Shown here: in pieces, positions 10,352 to 20,912 of the stretch | How positions within the stretch are numbered: the first letter of the stretch is position 1 | Layout of the letters: each line of letters opens with the position of its first letter | Assembly: GCA_022036555.1 (NCBI GenBank) | Contig: CM039141.1 | Location: 10,281,430 to 10,345,429, forward strand | Direction: 5' to 3' | Length of the DNA stretch: 64,000 nt | From: Microstegium vimineum | Lineage: Eukaryota > Streptophyta > Magnoliopsida > Poales > Poaceae | Position numbers and translations under genes: made by a program | The notes under the pieces: generated by a model | The model's input: only the letters and a program-made list of their open reading frames with translations | The model's database searches: none | Told to the model about the DNA's origin: nothing

Positions 10352-13336
10352 CTCAACGCTTCCTCTGATTCCGAATCTGATAGTGAAGATATTGCTGAGC
10401 TCCTTGGTACTATTGCATCTGTCAATGTTATTGAAGTTACTGATGATGCTATAAGTGAACACCTATCAAAGATGAAACTTGATGATGACAACCTTGCAGT
10501 CAAGACTACCTCAAGTTGCTCAGCAGCAGAACAGTATCCAGTTGATTCAGTAAAAATAGAAAACAATACATCTGTGGTGCTGACCAAAAGAATATCTTAT
10601 TTATCTCTCGCTTGGCGATCAGATTTATCAAGAACTGATGTCTGGTATGCCAGTTTTGGTTCAAACATGTGGAGACCAAGATTTCTATGCTATGTTCAAG
10701 GAGGGAAGGTAAAGCTCAAGACTCAGATGTTTTTTCATGGAGGATTGGTTTATTTATCAGTCTGGTCTGCTTGTTTGATGTCACACAGCATTGGAGATCT
10801 TCGTGATTCTTTTGGGATATATGCCAATACTTAAGGAATAAATTGGTTTCCAGTGTTCCTGTCAATATAGTCCTTGATGTTTTTATCTTATATAAGCAGT
10901 ATTCTTTAAGAGATAAATTTGCTATTCCTTTTGATCTGGGGCAGGTTGAGGGTATGAGTATACCATGCTGTGGATCACGTGACACAAGCTCACCAAAAGG
11001 AACCATGTGGAAGACTGTACCTCACAGGTTGCTTTTCGGTAGATCGTCTACCCCTTGTTGGGGAACTGGTGGTGTTGCTTTTCTCAACCCTGAGATAAAC
11101 AACAATGAGAAGTCATATGTCTGCATGTACAAAATAACGTATGCATGCTACATTGACATGCTATTGCTCTTTCAATTCAGGCAGGGTGGCATGTTGTCAT
11201 TCTGTTAGTACCTGGCATCTCATCTAATTGCCTTCCTTCAACAGGTTGGAGCAGTTCAATGACATCTTGTTTCAGGAGAACCATTTAGTGCTGGAGGATG
11301 GCAAAGACAGAAACGTTGTGTATCCTGAGTCTCCTTTGATTGGTTCATCTGAAATTAAGTCTATTTCTACAAACAAGGCTATTCATCTTGAACCTATTAA
11401 TGTTTGATTTGCTTGTCCCACTTCTACAATTGTACCCTTTCCTTTGTGCAGAATTTCTATACGCTACTTATTGAGATTAATTAACACTGTGCTAGTGTGC
11501 TGTTGAAAACATTACTCCTAAACATACGATAGGCTGACTGTCGTTCCAAGAGCTTATTGATGGATGACAAGTCCTTTTCCCGTAGCGATATAGATCACTT
11601 TTACCTTGAGTGTCTTCCTTTAAAATTTTAGTTTGATCCCTGTAGGAACTGTTAATATCTCTTTGAGTATTAAAGTTCTGTGTAGAAATGCTTGTATGAC
11701 CAGGTCGCCAGCGAGCCAAAATCTCGTTGAGACTGATTTGGTATAATTTTTTATTTGAATTTCTGTTGACTTTGTAAGCAGCATTGGATTTTATAGTAAG
11801 CTAAAAACACAGAAATATAACAGTTTCATGTCATCAGTGAATGAATTTCAAACCCATCCTTATCAACATATTTATGACAAAATGTTTAATTTATGTTCTA
11901 TTATCTATGTGACATGTGTTGAATAATATGGCAATTTTCAGATTAATACCAGAATATAAATCATGACAGATTGATTAACTAGAATAAACATGTGTTGCAT
12001 ACTAACATGATTAAACCACATATCACATAGCATGTTCAAGTTAACTAGCATAGACATAGCTTGTCTACTAGATAGATTGGACAGTATGGACGACAAGATT
12101 AGATCACGAGGTTTATACCTGCTAGTTGTAGGAGTAGTAGATTGCGGTGAAGATGGCGAAGATGTGGGTGTCGATGGAGCGACGTTCAAGTTGTTGAAGA
12201 CGATGTCGATCAACGGCGGCGGGAGACTTCGGTTCAGCTGACGACGAATCCGCCGGGACGTAGCGCCGCCTGACTTGGACGGAAGACGACCCGTCGTGAA
12301 GATTGGGAGCAGTCGTGCGAAGAGCGCTTCCCAAAAACCTTATTCGCCTTCTCCCGCTGCAGGATCACGAAGACGAGGGTTTCGGAGACCTGCTCGCCCG
12401 GTCGCCGGTGCACGCTGACGATCGGACTGGAGTAGCTACGGCTGCGCAACAGCGAGAAGAGGCAGAAACCCTAGCTCTGGATTTGATGATGATTTTGGTG
12501 TGGCCGATAGTCTGGTTATATAGTCCGGTCCAACCAATCCCGTGTCGCGACCACACTCTAGATTGGATTAGGATTGACTTGTAACCGTTTAGGACTCTGT
12601 AATCTTGACGGCTAAGAAACCAAAAATCAAAACTGCAAAAGGACTTTCGGCGGACCATTCACACACCCTTCGCCCGCCCAGCGAGGCGAGCGCGCGTGTG
12701 GGCTTCCCTTTCTCCTACTCACACTAGACTTGAGGAAGTGGAGAGGTCTTTCATATTTAAGTATGTCTACCTCCACTTCCACAAGCAAGGTGGTACTAAA
12801 TAGTTCCCACTTCTCCTCTTGCTCTTATGAATGGGCCTTTGAGATTTATTAGGAATTTCTGAATTTGTTATTGGGTCAAGCCCATATAAATTCCAACAAC
12901 ATGCTGAGTTTCAGAAGTTATGGAATATGTCTAATGTCTGTTGGATGAATTTCTTGCAGGATAGCTGGTACTCCAATGTACTTTATCTTGGGAATGAGGA
13001 TGAACTTCCAATTCTAACTATGACGTGAGTTCCATTGTATTCATCAAGTCTTTTTCCCTCCCAATACTCTCACTTCTGAATGGCAGTTGAATGCAACTTT
13101 TTTGACGGTCAGTCAAAATGTGTTTTCCCTGAAATGTGATTCTTAACTAATTTTCCTCTGGTCTGCGCAGGTGCCCCGCATCAGATATTGAGAGGTACAA
13201 ATCCGGTGAGCTGCCTCTAGTACCTCCACCAGAGACATATGCGGCCACTCTGATAAGGGGACTAGTGGAAGGGAAGCAGCTGGATGCGGACAGAGCCGCC
13301 AACTACATCAACGCCGCTGCTGCAAAAGGCCTGTGA
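10352..13336 (+). CDS. Gamma-glutamylcyclotransferase-like fold protein, 3' exons (5' end not found)
   Basis: Five exons join in frame: 10352-10708, 10945-11138, 11245-11401, 12960-13024 and 13171-13336, all with GT...AG borders. They encode 312 residues ending at TGA 13334-13336. The first exon is acidic (SDSESDSEDIAELLG). It then reaches WYASFGSNMWRPRFLCY, whose YxxxGSNM pattern resembles the substrate-binding loop of gamma-glutamylcyclotransferase/AIG2-like proteins. The next exon has CCGSRDTSSPKGTMWK and FGRSSTPCWGTGGVAFL. The last exons read DSWYSNVLYLGNEDELPIL and CPASDIERYKSGELP. Activity is not shown; fold membership is inferred from the motif. Exon 1 here begins at a splice acceptor (TGAACAG), so start exons lie upstream, probably beyond the 10 kb retrotransposon and outside the window. 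The fourth intron carries a solo LTR. The visible exons are intact. Confidence 0.75.
11912..12903. mobile_element. Solo LTR with perfect 5-bp target duplication, in an intron
   Basis: A block at 11917-12898 (982 bases) starts TGTTGAATAATATGG and ends ATTCCAACA, giving a TGTTG/CAACA inverted end pair. It is flanked on both sides by ACATG (11912-11916 and 12899-12903). No internal retrotransposon sequence is present, so this is the product of LTR-LTR recombination. The interior is GC-rich at 12130-12720 and has no convincing ORF. It lies within the 1.56 kb intron 11402-12959 of the cyclotransferase-like gene. I suspect a Ty1/copia origin but cannot assign a family. Confidence 0.9.
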
Positions 13337-13995
13337 AGGCAGCTTCAGCGTGTGCTTCTGTACAGCCAGTAGGTAGTAGTAAGGATACACTATGTGCTAG
13401 CGTGAGGACACAGATTGGTTGAGGACCAGGCGTGTTGCACAAGGTTCATTCTCCGCGAATGGAGAACCTGGATCCAATTTGAATTGGGCAGGATGATTCG
13501 AGCTTGCCTTAGCTTTATCATTGGTGAACGGTGATCTCCCCTGGTAGGTTGATTCTGGGAGAAACACTAGCTGTGTTGGGGTGGAGCAACACTTAGTTGC
13601 AGGTAGGTTGAAGCAGGTGCTCTCACCGCATTGGTATCGTGCTTGTCTGACATACCCCTATGTATTTGGATGGTATGCCGGTGATGTTATTTTGTACTGT
13701 TACTGCCTTCTGTTAATCGATTGCCTGGAGCCATTGTTCTCCGAGCGACGTAGCCTCGTTATTTAGACTTATAATATGCACATGCATGCGCTTCAACATA
13801 TCAGGAAATGTTATCATTTGTCAATTTCATTATTTCATATGCATATACTTCAACATAGGAGAAATTGTTATCAATTATGTGACCAATATTTTTCATTTTC
13901 TCACCACATATCTTTTTTTTAAAAAAAAATTATACAGTACAACCAAGATGCCCAACATATGGATGCCTTGCTGTCAATGGGGAGCATGAAGCTAA
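13337..13995 (+). other. 3' UTR and downstream region of the cyclotransferase-like gene
   Basis: No coding frame is supported. The first few hundred bases are likely 3' UTR, and the remainder is AT-rich spacer up to the MITE at 13998. Confidence 0.4.
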
Positions 13996-14234
13996 TACTC
14001 CCTCCGTATAAGAATTAGATGATGTTTTGGATCAAACATTAAGAATATAAATCACTAATAACTTTTTAAGTTGTTGATATATGAATAGATTTATTTTGAA
14101 AAATATTTTTATAAAAATATACATATATCATTATTTCATAAATATTTTTAAATTTTTATAAAAATAAGAGGTCAAAGTTGTGTTTGAGTGATCGTGTGTT
14201 CAAAACGTTGTCTAATTCCTATATGGAGGGAGTA
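13996..14234. mobile_element. Stowaway-type MITE
   Basis: The element 13998-14232 begins CTCCCTCCGTATA and ends with the inverted copy TATGGAGGGAG. It is flanked by TA on both sides (13996-13997 and 14233-14234). Its interior is AT-rich and non-coding. Ends, TA duplication and 235-base length all fit grass Stowaway MITEs mobilised by Tc1/mariner transposases. Confidence 0.92.
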
Positions 14235-14654
14235 CAAAATTAAAAAAAAAATCTCCTGGTGCTTATTTTTGCCTTGTTGCCTGGCTGGCTCGAGAGGTGG
14301 GTGCTTTGCCGCGGCTCCGCTTGTGGCACCGACAGTCGCAACTCGACTAGTGAGTAGTGACATGGATGGTTGAGGTCCAACCAACCGTCCAAGGCTGCCC
14401 CCACCAGCAGGGCTGCTTTCAGCTGGCATGATTCGGCATTTCAGCTGCCATGTTTGTCTACCCTATCCGGCTACCCCTCTGCGCCGCGTAGGACGTCCTC
14501 CTCCCTTTCCTTTGCTTGCAATTCAAACCAGACCAACCGAACCCCAACCCAATCCTTTTTTTGACGCAGCCGAATTTATTAAGCGCGCCTGCGCCTACCG
14601 CACTGCCCAAAAGGAAAAGATTCGGGCCACCTCGCACTCGCGCGCGCCTCAAAG

Positions 14655-15112
14655 ATGCACAGGCAGCTCAGCCTCTCCCCCAGCCCCAAGCAGCAGCACC
14701 AGCACCAGCAGCCGCCTGACGGCACCGGCGGCGACGCGGCGCAGGCGATGGCGGTGGCGGAGGACGAGTCGTCGGCCTCAAACTCGCACTCGCACTCTCA
14801 CTCCAAGGCCAGCAGAGGGTGGTGGTTGGCGACGGCGAGGGACGAGAGGGCCATCCACCTCATCCCGCTGCTCACCTTCCTCTGCTTCCTCCTGCTCTTC
14901 CTCTGCTCCCACGACCCGTCCTCTGCCGGTACCTACCTTTCCTCTCGGGCTCTCCTCTCCATCTGAACTAGAATGAGTGTGCTAATTGGCGAGGACTGTT
15001 CCTCATTTTCCTTCCTCTTCTCTTCAAAGATATGTCGAGCTTCGCTGGAGCCGGCGTCGGCGGTGGTGGCGGCGGCGCGAGATCTGGGAACCGGAGGCTA
15101 AGGATGCTTTAG
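14655..15112 (+). CDS. Small single-pass membrane protein, 118 aa
   Basis: Two exons (14655-14928 and 15030-15112) join in frame across a GT...AG intron and give 118 residues. The N-terminal half is hydrophilic and rich in Gln/His/Ser (QQHQHQQPP, then repeated SHSHSHS). A hydrophobic stretch of about 20 residues (IHLIPLLTFLCFLLLFLC, about residues 71-88) is a clear transmembrane segment or signal anchor. The C-terminus is Gly-rich and basic (GAGVGGGGGGARSGNRRLRML). The start is the first ATG after a GC-rich leader. I do not know its function; small plant membrane proteins of this layout are common and mostly uncharacterised. The splice sites and the sensible join support a real gene. Confidence 0.6.
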
Positions 15113-17740
15113 ATTGCTTAGCCATTTGGAGTATCTATCATCCGATGCGCATGTTGTACTTCAGTACTTGTCCAGCAGTAACCATGTATGGGACCAAAGT
15201 ATGCCACCATACAAAAAGATAATGTTGTTGTTTTGGCAGCTTTTTTTTTTCCTGGTCATTTGAGTTGGATTCTTAAACACAATACTCCTGCGACTCTTGC
15301 AAATCAAGTTGCTCTAATGGTCCTGCTTGGACTGACTGTGATGGCTCAACAAACAAACCTGGCCTTATCCACACTCCCACACGTCCAGCAGCGCATGGTA
15401 ATGCCATTCCCAAATTCAAAACAAAACGTTCGAGCTGAGACATTGTCTGAACCCAAAATGCCTTCGTAGTAAGAGCCAAATGTGCGTTCATAAGGACAGC
15501 ACATTCTGTGTTCCTAAAAAAGGAGAAAGAAAAAGGACAGGCTCGCAACAGAGGTTGAAATAACAACTATCGGCATGCTGAAAGTCTGAAACAAATCGTC
15601 ACAAGGAAAACGAATTGCATAAGACAGCTCGAGTTGCAGCATCATGGAAACCACATCTGAAGAACAATAAACATTGTTACTACAATCATACCATGTGATT
15701 GTTAATACTGGCAAAAAGGTAGCTCAAATGACAATAATAGCGAAAGTTCCATGTGATTGTTATGATGGCAGAAATAGGCAGGAGAAAGCACAAACATGGA
15801 AAAAAGCTGTAGACCATGTATCTGTACAAGCAGTGATCTTCCACATGCCATGAAAACATACTAAACAGCATCCCAATACATACAACATCTGATCTGTTAT
15901 TCCCTGGAAAAATAAGGAAATGTAAATAACCTTAAAAACATGATTTAAACTCATTAGAACCGTCTACTCTCTGGAATCTGGAATCACAGCTCGGAGAAGA
16001 CGCAGTGCAGAGTTCATCAACTGTGAGAATGTCTAGATCAAAAGCACAAATAGATATTTTATGATACCATGAATCATTGCAAGAAATGATCAACAAGATC
16101 AGTTGGAGAAAAGAATACCAGGGTTAGAAATTTTGACGAAGAAATAGCTGGAGGAATGTGGATTTCTTGAGTAGAAGCATGGTGTGCCCATCTTTTACCA
16201 AATACTCAAGCAGATGAAGACAGACTACCCCTAAAATTTTTAGACTGCCCCTACAATGAAATTATTAAAGATAAAGGCATCGAATGTATCACATGAGGGC
16301 ATGTTTCGAGCAAAAAGTCATAACAGAACACAGCAGAGTATCCATGCAATATACAGAATAATTGGCAAAACAGTATGAACATAAGTTTTAAGCATTGTGC
16401 AAAATTAAGCAGTACATAATAAGTACCTGTGAAATCTGGGACACAAAATAAGTACATCAGGTTCCGTTTGCTTCTCCCAAGTTGGTCAGTAGAAAAAGAA
16501 ACGCACTACAATAGATATCACATTCATACTCAGCAGAGTCCATATTACCTAAAGCTATTTCATGCCAAAACTCTTCTTCCATATACCTTGACGGAAGACA
16601 GCAATAAAAATTGCATGTAGTGAAATGTGTAATTTTATCATCTTCTCAAACTTCCAAAATGTGTACCTTCTAATAATCTATACTGACATGTTATGCATAC
16701 CATGCACTTCCACTCATGAAGAAGGCAAACCTGTCATCCTTGGACCATTCAGCAAGACACAGAGGCTCAACTCTGATTGTAAACTTAAACCCACCTAGTT
16801 CCATCATTAGTACAGTGCCAGCAGGTACCCAAGCAGAGACAGGTGATCTTGCCTATACCTGGGATATTGCACTTGCACATGACCACAATAAGACAATAAT
16901 ACAATATTCACAAAAACCTACTTAAAGATCCATAACCAGAGTTGTGAACAATTCGACACGGGACGTGGCACATAAAACTCAATATGATTACAGCATGTCA
17001 ACTCTCATTATCATCCCTAGACTTTGTTACCTAGAAGAATATATTCAACAGAGGATACATAAAAGCAACTGTTAGCATATTTTGCAGCCATAGGGGGCAA
17101 CTTTGCTGAGATAAACCATTGGATCCTCAAAGTCCTGGTTGATGGAGAAAATATGTGCCAATCCAGAATCTAATCAATCCAATTAGGCTTGGTCTCTCAT
17201 TGACACTCCCTCTTCCCAGTGATGCATCACAAATGCAATGCAACCTTGCCCCACATGAGACAGATTTCAGAGTATCTCTGTACACATTTCATTACAAAAT
17301 TACAGCTACAAATGGAATTTAGAGAAGGCATATTCGAGTGGAAGATGTGAAACTACGAGCTAAGCTGGTACAGAACACATGGAATCAGGCACAGGCAGTA
17401 CACGCTAAATTAGCGAGCACTCAAGCATGCAGCCCAGTATAGCAAACAATCCCACAAACCATAATTGCAACTAAAACATAAAATAAAGAAAGGAACTGAA
17501 TGGAGTCCGAACCAGTTATGACTTTGCGAAAAGGTACTCAAATTATATAATCCAACAAGCAACAAATCAGTTATGTTGGCGGCGCACAAAGTTGCACCTC
17601 ATTCATATTGAAAACTTCTTTCTTTTAATTAGCACAAGTATACAGCATATGGATATTAGCTTAGTAGAACAGACTACCAATTTAGCCATTCATCGGCAGT
17701 CACCAGAACCAAATCTTACAGATAGATTCCTCGTTCCTCT
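15113..17740. other. Long non-coding stretch between two genes
   Basis: No convincing exon on either strand. It probably holds the 3' UTR of the small membrane protein gene on the left and that of the LYR gene on the right (17600-17740). The rest has no recognised repeat. Confidence 0.4.
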
Positions 17741-18016
17741 CTACGGGAGGCGGCCACGGTTGAGCAGCCCAAGCGTGTGTCGCGCAGCCTCGACGAGGTC
17801 ACGGATGTTGTGGAGCGACCTCTCCTCGGCGCCGAAGATGAAGATGGCCCGGCACTCCGCCTTCTTGGCCAGCCGCGCCGCGTGCCCAAGCGGCAGCTCC
17901 GGCGAGTTGAGCGCCCGCAGGATCTGCCGGTACAGCGACAACACCACCGGCCTGTTCCGCGCCAGATCCTCCGCCGTCGCCCAGATCAGCCCGCTGCCCC
18001 CGCTGCCCTTCGCCAT
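17741..18016 (-). CDS. LYR-motif (Complex1_LYR-like) protein, 91 aa
   Basis: A single exon encodes 91 residues. I chose ATG 18016-18014 (MAKGSGGSGLIW) because it opens the conserved region; an upstream in-frame ATG (18142) would add 42 residues with no family similarity. The diagnostic motif is LSLYRQILRAL (about residues 28-38): Leu-Tyr-Arg plus the downstream hydrophobic pattern. It is followed by a basic helix and by IFIFGAEERSLHNIRDLVE, with the usual downstream Phe. LYR proteins are small mitochondrial factors that bind acyl-ACP and help assemble respiratory complexes or deliver Fe-S clusters. This one matches a plant LYR family annotated as Fe-S biogenesis-related, but the exact client is unknown. 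The gene is intact, and a TGGGCC element lies upstream at 18103-18108. Confidence 0.85.
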   Translation of the reverse strand: MAKGSGGSGLIWATAEDLARNRPVVLSLYRQILRALNSPELPLGHAARLAKKAECRAIFIFGAEERSLHNIRDLVEAARHTLGLLNRGRLP

Positions 18017-18102
18017 TCTTCCGGCGCCGTGGCCACCTCGTCGCACCGCCGACGGGAGTGAGAGGGTTTGGGGTGAGCCCAAACTTGTGTGGCAGGCCGC
18101 TA

Positions 18103-18108
18103 GGCCCA
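18103..18108 (-). promoter_or_regulatory. Site II-type element (TGGGCC) upstream of the LYR gene
   Basis: TGGGCC on the minus strand lies 87-92 bases upstream of the LYR start codon. Site II elements bind TCP factors and are common in promoters of mitochondrial-protein genes. A single copy is weak evidence alone. Confidence 0.4.
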
Positions 18109-18179
18109 CGTTGCTAATAGTAGCTCCTACTGTGGCAACCAACTTTGGCGAAAGTTCGTTTTTTCATAATGAACTGTAA

Positions 18180-18640
18180 AATTGGGCAGAATAGCACCAT
18201 CAACTTTAAAACTTTCCATCTTACCTTCCGGGCTTTACAAGCAGTGTTAAAGTCGGTTTTGTCTTTTTCTTTTTTTATTTATTTTAGCTAAATCTTAAAA
18301 AAATATAGTAAATCACAGAAAAATGAAAAAATAAATTTGTTGGAGTAGATCTATATATTTAATATATAATATGATATGTTTTAGTCTAAAGTTTTTACTA
18401 TAACTTTAAATCTATGTTTTTCTGTAATTAATTGAAATAATTCATAGCTGCAGTTTGTATGGTCTAATTGTGATGAAATTTTTATGGTGAACTAATTTAT
18501 TTATGCTTGAACTATTGTGAAAGTTCATAATCATTGGATCATGTATAATTTAGTTATAGATTTATTTAGGTTTATGCTTGTTCAATATAAAAGAAAAGGG
18601 GGGGGGGTTGATTTGTTATGTAGAGCTTTAGACCATGCTC
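18180..18640. other. AT-rich spacer
   Basis: AT-rich, with a G9 run near 18600. It has no ORF, no clear terminal repeats and no identified element. Confidence 0.4.
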
Positions 18641-18644
18641 ACGA

Positions 18645-19160
18645 TGAACGAGAGTTTAGAAGAAGAAAAAAAGTTTTCAAAGTCACTGAGCATGCAAAAA
18701 AAAACGTGCTCACAATGAACAAGAGTTTAGAAAAAACATAAAAGCTCTTGAAGTCACAATGAACTGAGCATAGCAAAAAAAAAAAAGCATGCTCATAATG
18801 AACGAGAGTTTAGAAAACAAAAAAAGCTCGCGACGAACGCGTGTTCTCGGTGAACGAGAGTTTAAAAAAAACAAAAGCTTGTGGTGAACGAGAGTTTAGA
18901 ATAAAAAACAAAAGCTTGTGAAGTCACGATGAACGAGAGTTTAGAAAAAGTCACGATGAACTGAATATAACCTGAACGAGAGTTTAGAAAAAATATATAA
19001 AAAAAGCTCGCGACGAACGCGTGTTCACGATGAATGAGAGTTTAGAAAAAATATTAAAAAAACCTCACAACGAACGCGTATTCACGATGAATGAGAGTTT
19101 AGAAAAAATATATAAAAAAAGCAAAAATTACGCTAGAAAGAGGGCTTGAACTTTAGAAAA
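18645..19160. repeat. Irregular minisatellite built on GAACGAGAGTTTAGAAAA
   Basis: About ten copies of a core resembling GAACGAGAGTTTAGAAAA occur at irregular spacing (about 33-80 bases). They alternate with A-runs and with a second unit containing CGCGACGAACGCG. Some copies have GAAT or GAACA in place of GAACG. The last partial copy runs directly into a partial tRNA copy and then the tRNA-Asn gene. No protein is encoded. Confidence 0.8.
19131..19151 (-). repeat. Partial copy of the tRNA-Asn 3' end
   Basis: CGCTAGAAAGAGGGCTTGAA at 19131 repeats the last bases of the tRNA gene (CGCTAGAAGGAGGGCTTGAA at 19184) 53 bases away, together with the A-rich sequence before it. It stops within the T arm and cannot fold as a tRNA. 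Confidence 0.8.
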
Positions 19161-19183
19161 AATATATAAAAAAGCAAAAATTA

Positions 19184-19207
19184 CGCTAGAAGGAGGGCTT
19201 GAACCTC

Positions 19208-19240
<33 letters not shown>

Positions 19241-19257
19241 AACTGAGCTATTCCAGC
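19184..19257 (-). tRNA. tRNA-Asn (anticodon GUU)
   Basis: The minus strand from 19257 to 19184 folds as a 74-base tRNA without a long variable arm. The acceptor stem GCTGGAA pairs with TTCTAGC (one G-U), with G as discriminator base. The D arm contains TAGCTCAGTTGG (A box), the anticodon loop CTGTTAA carries GTT, and the T arm contains GGTTCAAGCCC (B box). A run of five T on the minus strand (19180-19176) immediately downstream is a good Pol III terminator. There is no intron. It looks functional. Confidence 0.95.
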
Positions 19258-19346
19258 TTATGATATAGCTTTGGATTTTAACATTATTATTATCATAAGT
19301 AGCTTATGATATAGCTTTGGATTTTAACATTATTATTATCATAAGT
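19255..19346. repeat. 46-bp perfect tandem duplication overlapping the tRNA 5' end
   Basis: AGCTTATGATATAGCTTTGG and what follows occupies 19255-19300 and is repeated exactly at 19301-19346. The first copy starts on the first bases of the tRNA. At 19371-19392 a further fragment matches the 5' end of the tRNA gene (CCAACTGAGCTATTCCAGCT). Confidence 0.9.
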
Positions 19347-19439
19347 TTTGTACTATGCATTAAGAGTACACCAACTGAGCTATTCCAGCTTAATGAAGGT
19401 TATTATTATCATAAGTTTTGTACTGAGGGTTACTATGCA

Positions 19440-20140
19440 TTACACCTGTGGTTAGTGGACCACGTTGTAGAGGAGGCCCAGATGTCGCACAAAAGCCGTT
19501 AACCCCATGTAGATGTCGCATAGAAGCCGTTAACCCCATGCCTAGCAAGACCTAGATGTCTCCATGCCTAGCGAGGCCTAGATTTCGCACAGAAACCGTT
19601 TTTTTTTATCCTTATTCCAAGCCCCGCCAGGCTATAAAATGGATGCCCCAGGACCAGACAAGTAAGCAGCTCCAGCCATTTAATGCTACGAGTGAGCAGG
19701 TCTAGTTCAAGCATAAAAGCCTACTACTTGAGAAGTTTACCCAGCGACACCCATCAAAGCTACCTAGCCAGTCCCTGGTAGTGAAAACCTAGTATAAAGG
19801 TGGGCTGCTCCCGAGCCAGTTGGTAAAGGTAGTTACAGCCAACGAAACCTCCCTGCTTAGCGTAGAGGAGGCCTAGATGTTCGATGCCGCACAGAAGCAG
19901 GGAGCTCGTGAAATCCGCGGCGCCATTCAACTTTGGACTTCTCCAGCTTGGCTTAGCATGTCAGAATGAATATACAGGCTAAGAAAATTAGCACCTTGAC
20001 TAACATCATTCCTTGTCAAGAGCTGAGTAAAAACAGAACATACGTGCCTTGTCTAAAAACAGAATAAAAAGAACAAATGATTACGTTCTATACCCTAATA
20101 AGTTCAAGCAAAGTTTTTATTTGTTCCATTTAGCACGGCC
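19440..20140. other. Non-coding spacer with short local repeats
   Basis: At 19480-19590 a short unit resembling TAGATGTCGCACAGAAGCCG recurs about three times. I find no ORF or known element in the rest. Confidence 0.4.
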
Positions 20141-20411
20141 GATCAGTTGCAGCTTGGAAAAAAGATGAGATCTGCAGCATCGTGCGAGAGATGCAAGTAT
20201 GCATCTCCCTCATTTACTCTCTGCCACTTCCTTGTTGAAGAAATCGCCGAGCAGGTCGTCTTGGCGATTGTGCTGCGGCTTGTTAGCTCCATAGCTTGCC
20301 CCGCCGCCATAAAATTCTCCCGTGCTGCTGCTGCCCCTGTAGCCACCACCTGTCACATTTGCAGCGAAGCTGTTGCCACCAAAACGTCCACCACTAAATT
20401 CCCCTGAGGCT

Positions 20412-20729
20412 CCACCACTGGAACTTCCTGTATTGTAGTTGGCCGCACCGTAGTTGCCTGCACCATATGTGTTGGGAGAAGATTTGTGCCCACCAGTGTT
20501 TCCATCAGAACTACCCGTGGTATTATACCTTCCATTGCTGCCATATCCGCTGCTCAAGTTGTTAGCATAACCACCACTGGAACTTCATGTATTGTAGTTG
20601 GCCGCACCGTAGTTGCCTGCACTATATGTGTTGGGAGAAGAATTGTACCCACCAGTGTTTCCCTCAGAACTACCCGTGGTATTATACCGTCCATTGCTGC
20701 CATATCCGCTGCTCAAGTTGTTAGCATAA
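20412..20729 (-). repeat. 159-bp in-frame tandem duplication in the glycine-rich tail
   Basis: 20412-20570 and 20571-20729 are near-identical 159-base units (53 codons), with a third partial start at 20730. In the promoter-proximal copy one Gly codon (GGA) has become TGA (20587-20585); the other copy keeps GGA. Differences are few, so the duplication is fairly recent. Confidence 0.9.
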
Positions 20730-20912
20730 CCACCACTGGCAGCTCCATCGCTGTAACCATCATTGCCCGAATATCCACCACCTGAAGCATTGTTGTAGTT
20801 GCCACCATAGCCACTGCCAGATCCACCATAGTTCCTGTATCAGATGAAATGGTTTCAATGCTTTGCAAACAAGCAAATTATTTATGTTTCAGGAAACAAT
20901 ATGTTTATTAGA

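Noticed and set aside
18017..18142. N-terminal extension of the LYR protein to 18142
   Set aside because: The added residues have no family similarity, and the site II promoter element lies inside that stretch.
18645..19160. CRISPR array (repeated units with variable spacing)
   Set aside because: The nuclear plant context, degenerate units and A-rich variable gaps do not fit; it is a minisatellite.
20486..20785. Plus-strand open frame with repeated IRTTRGIIPSIAAISAAQ units
   Set aside because: Antisense shadow of the duplicated glycine-rich tail.
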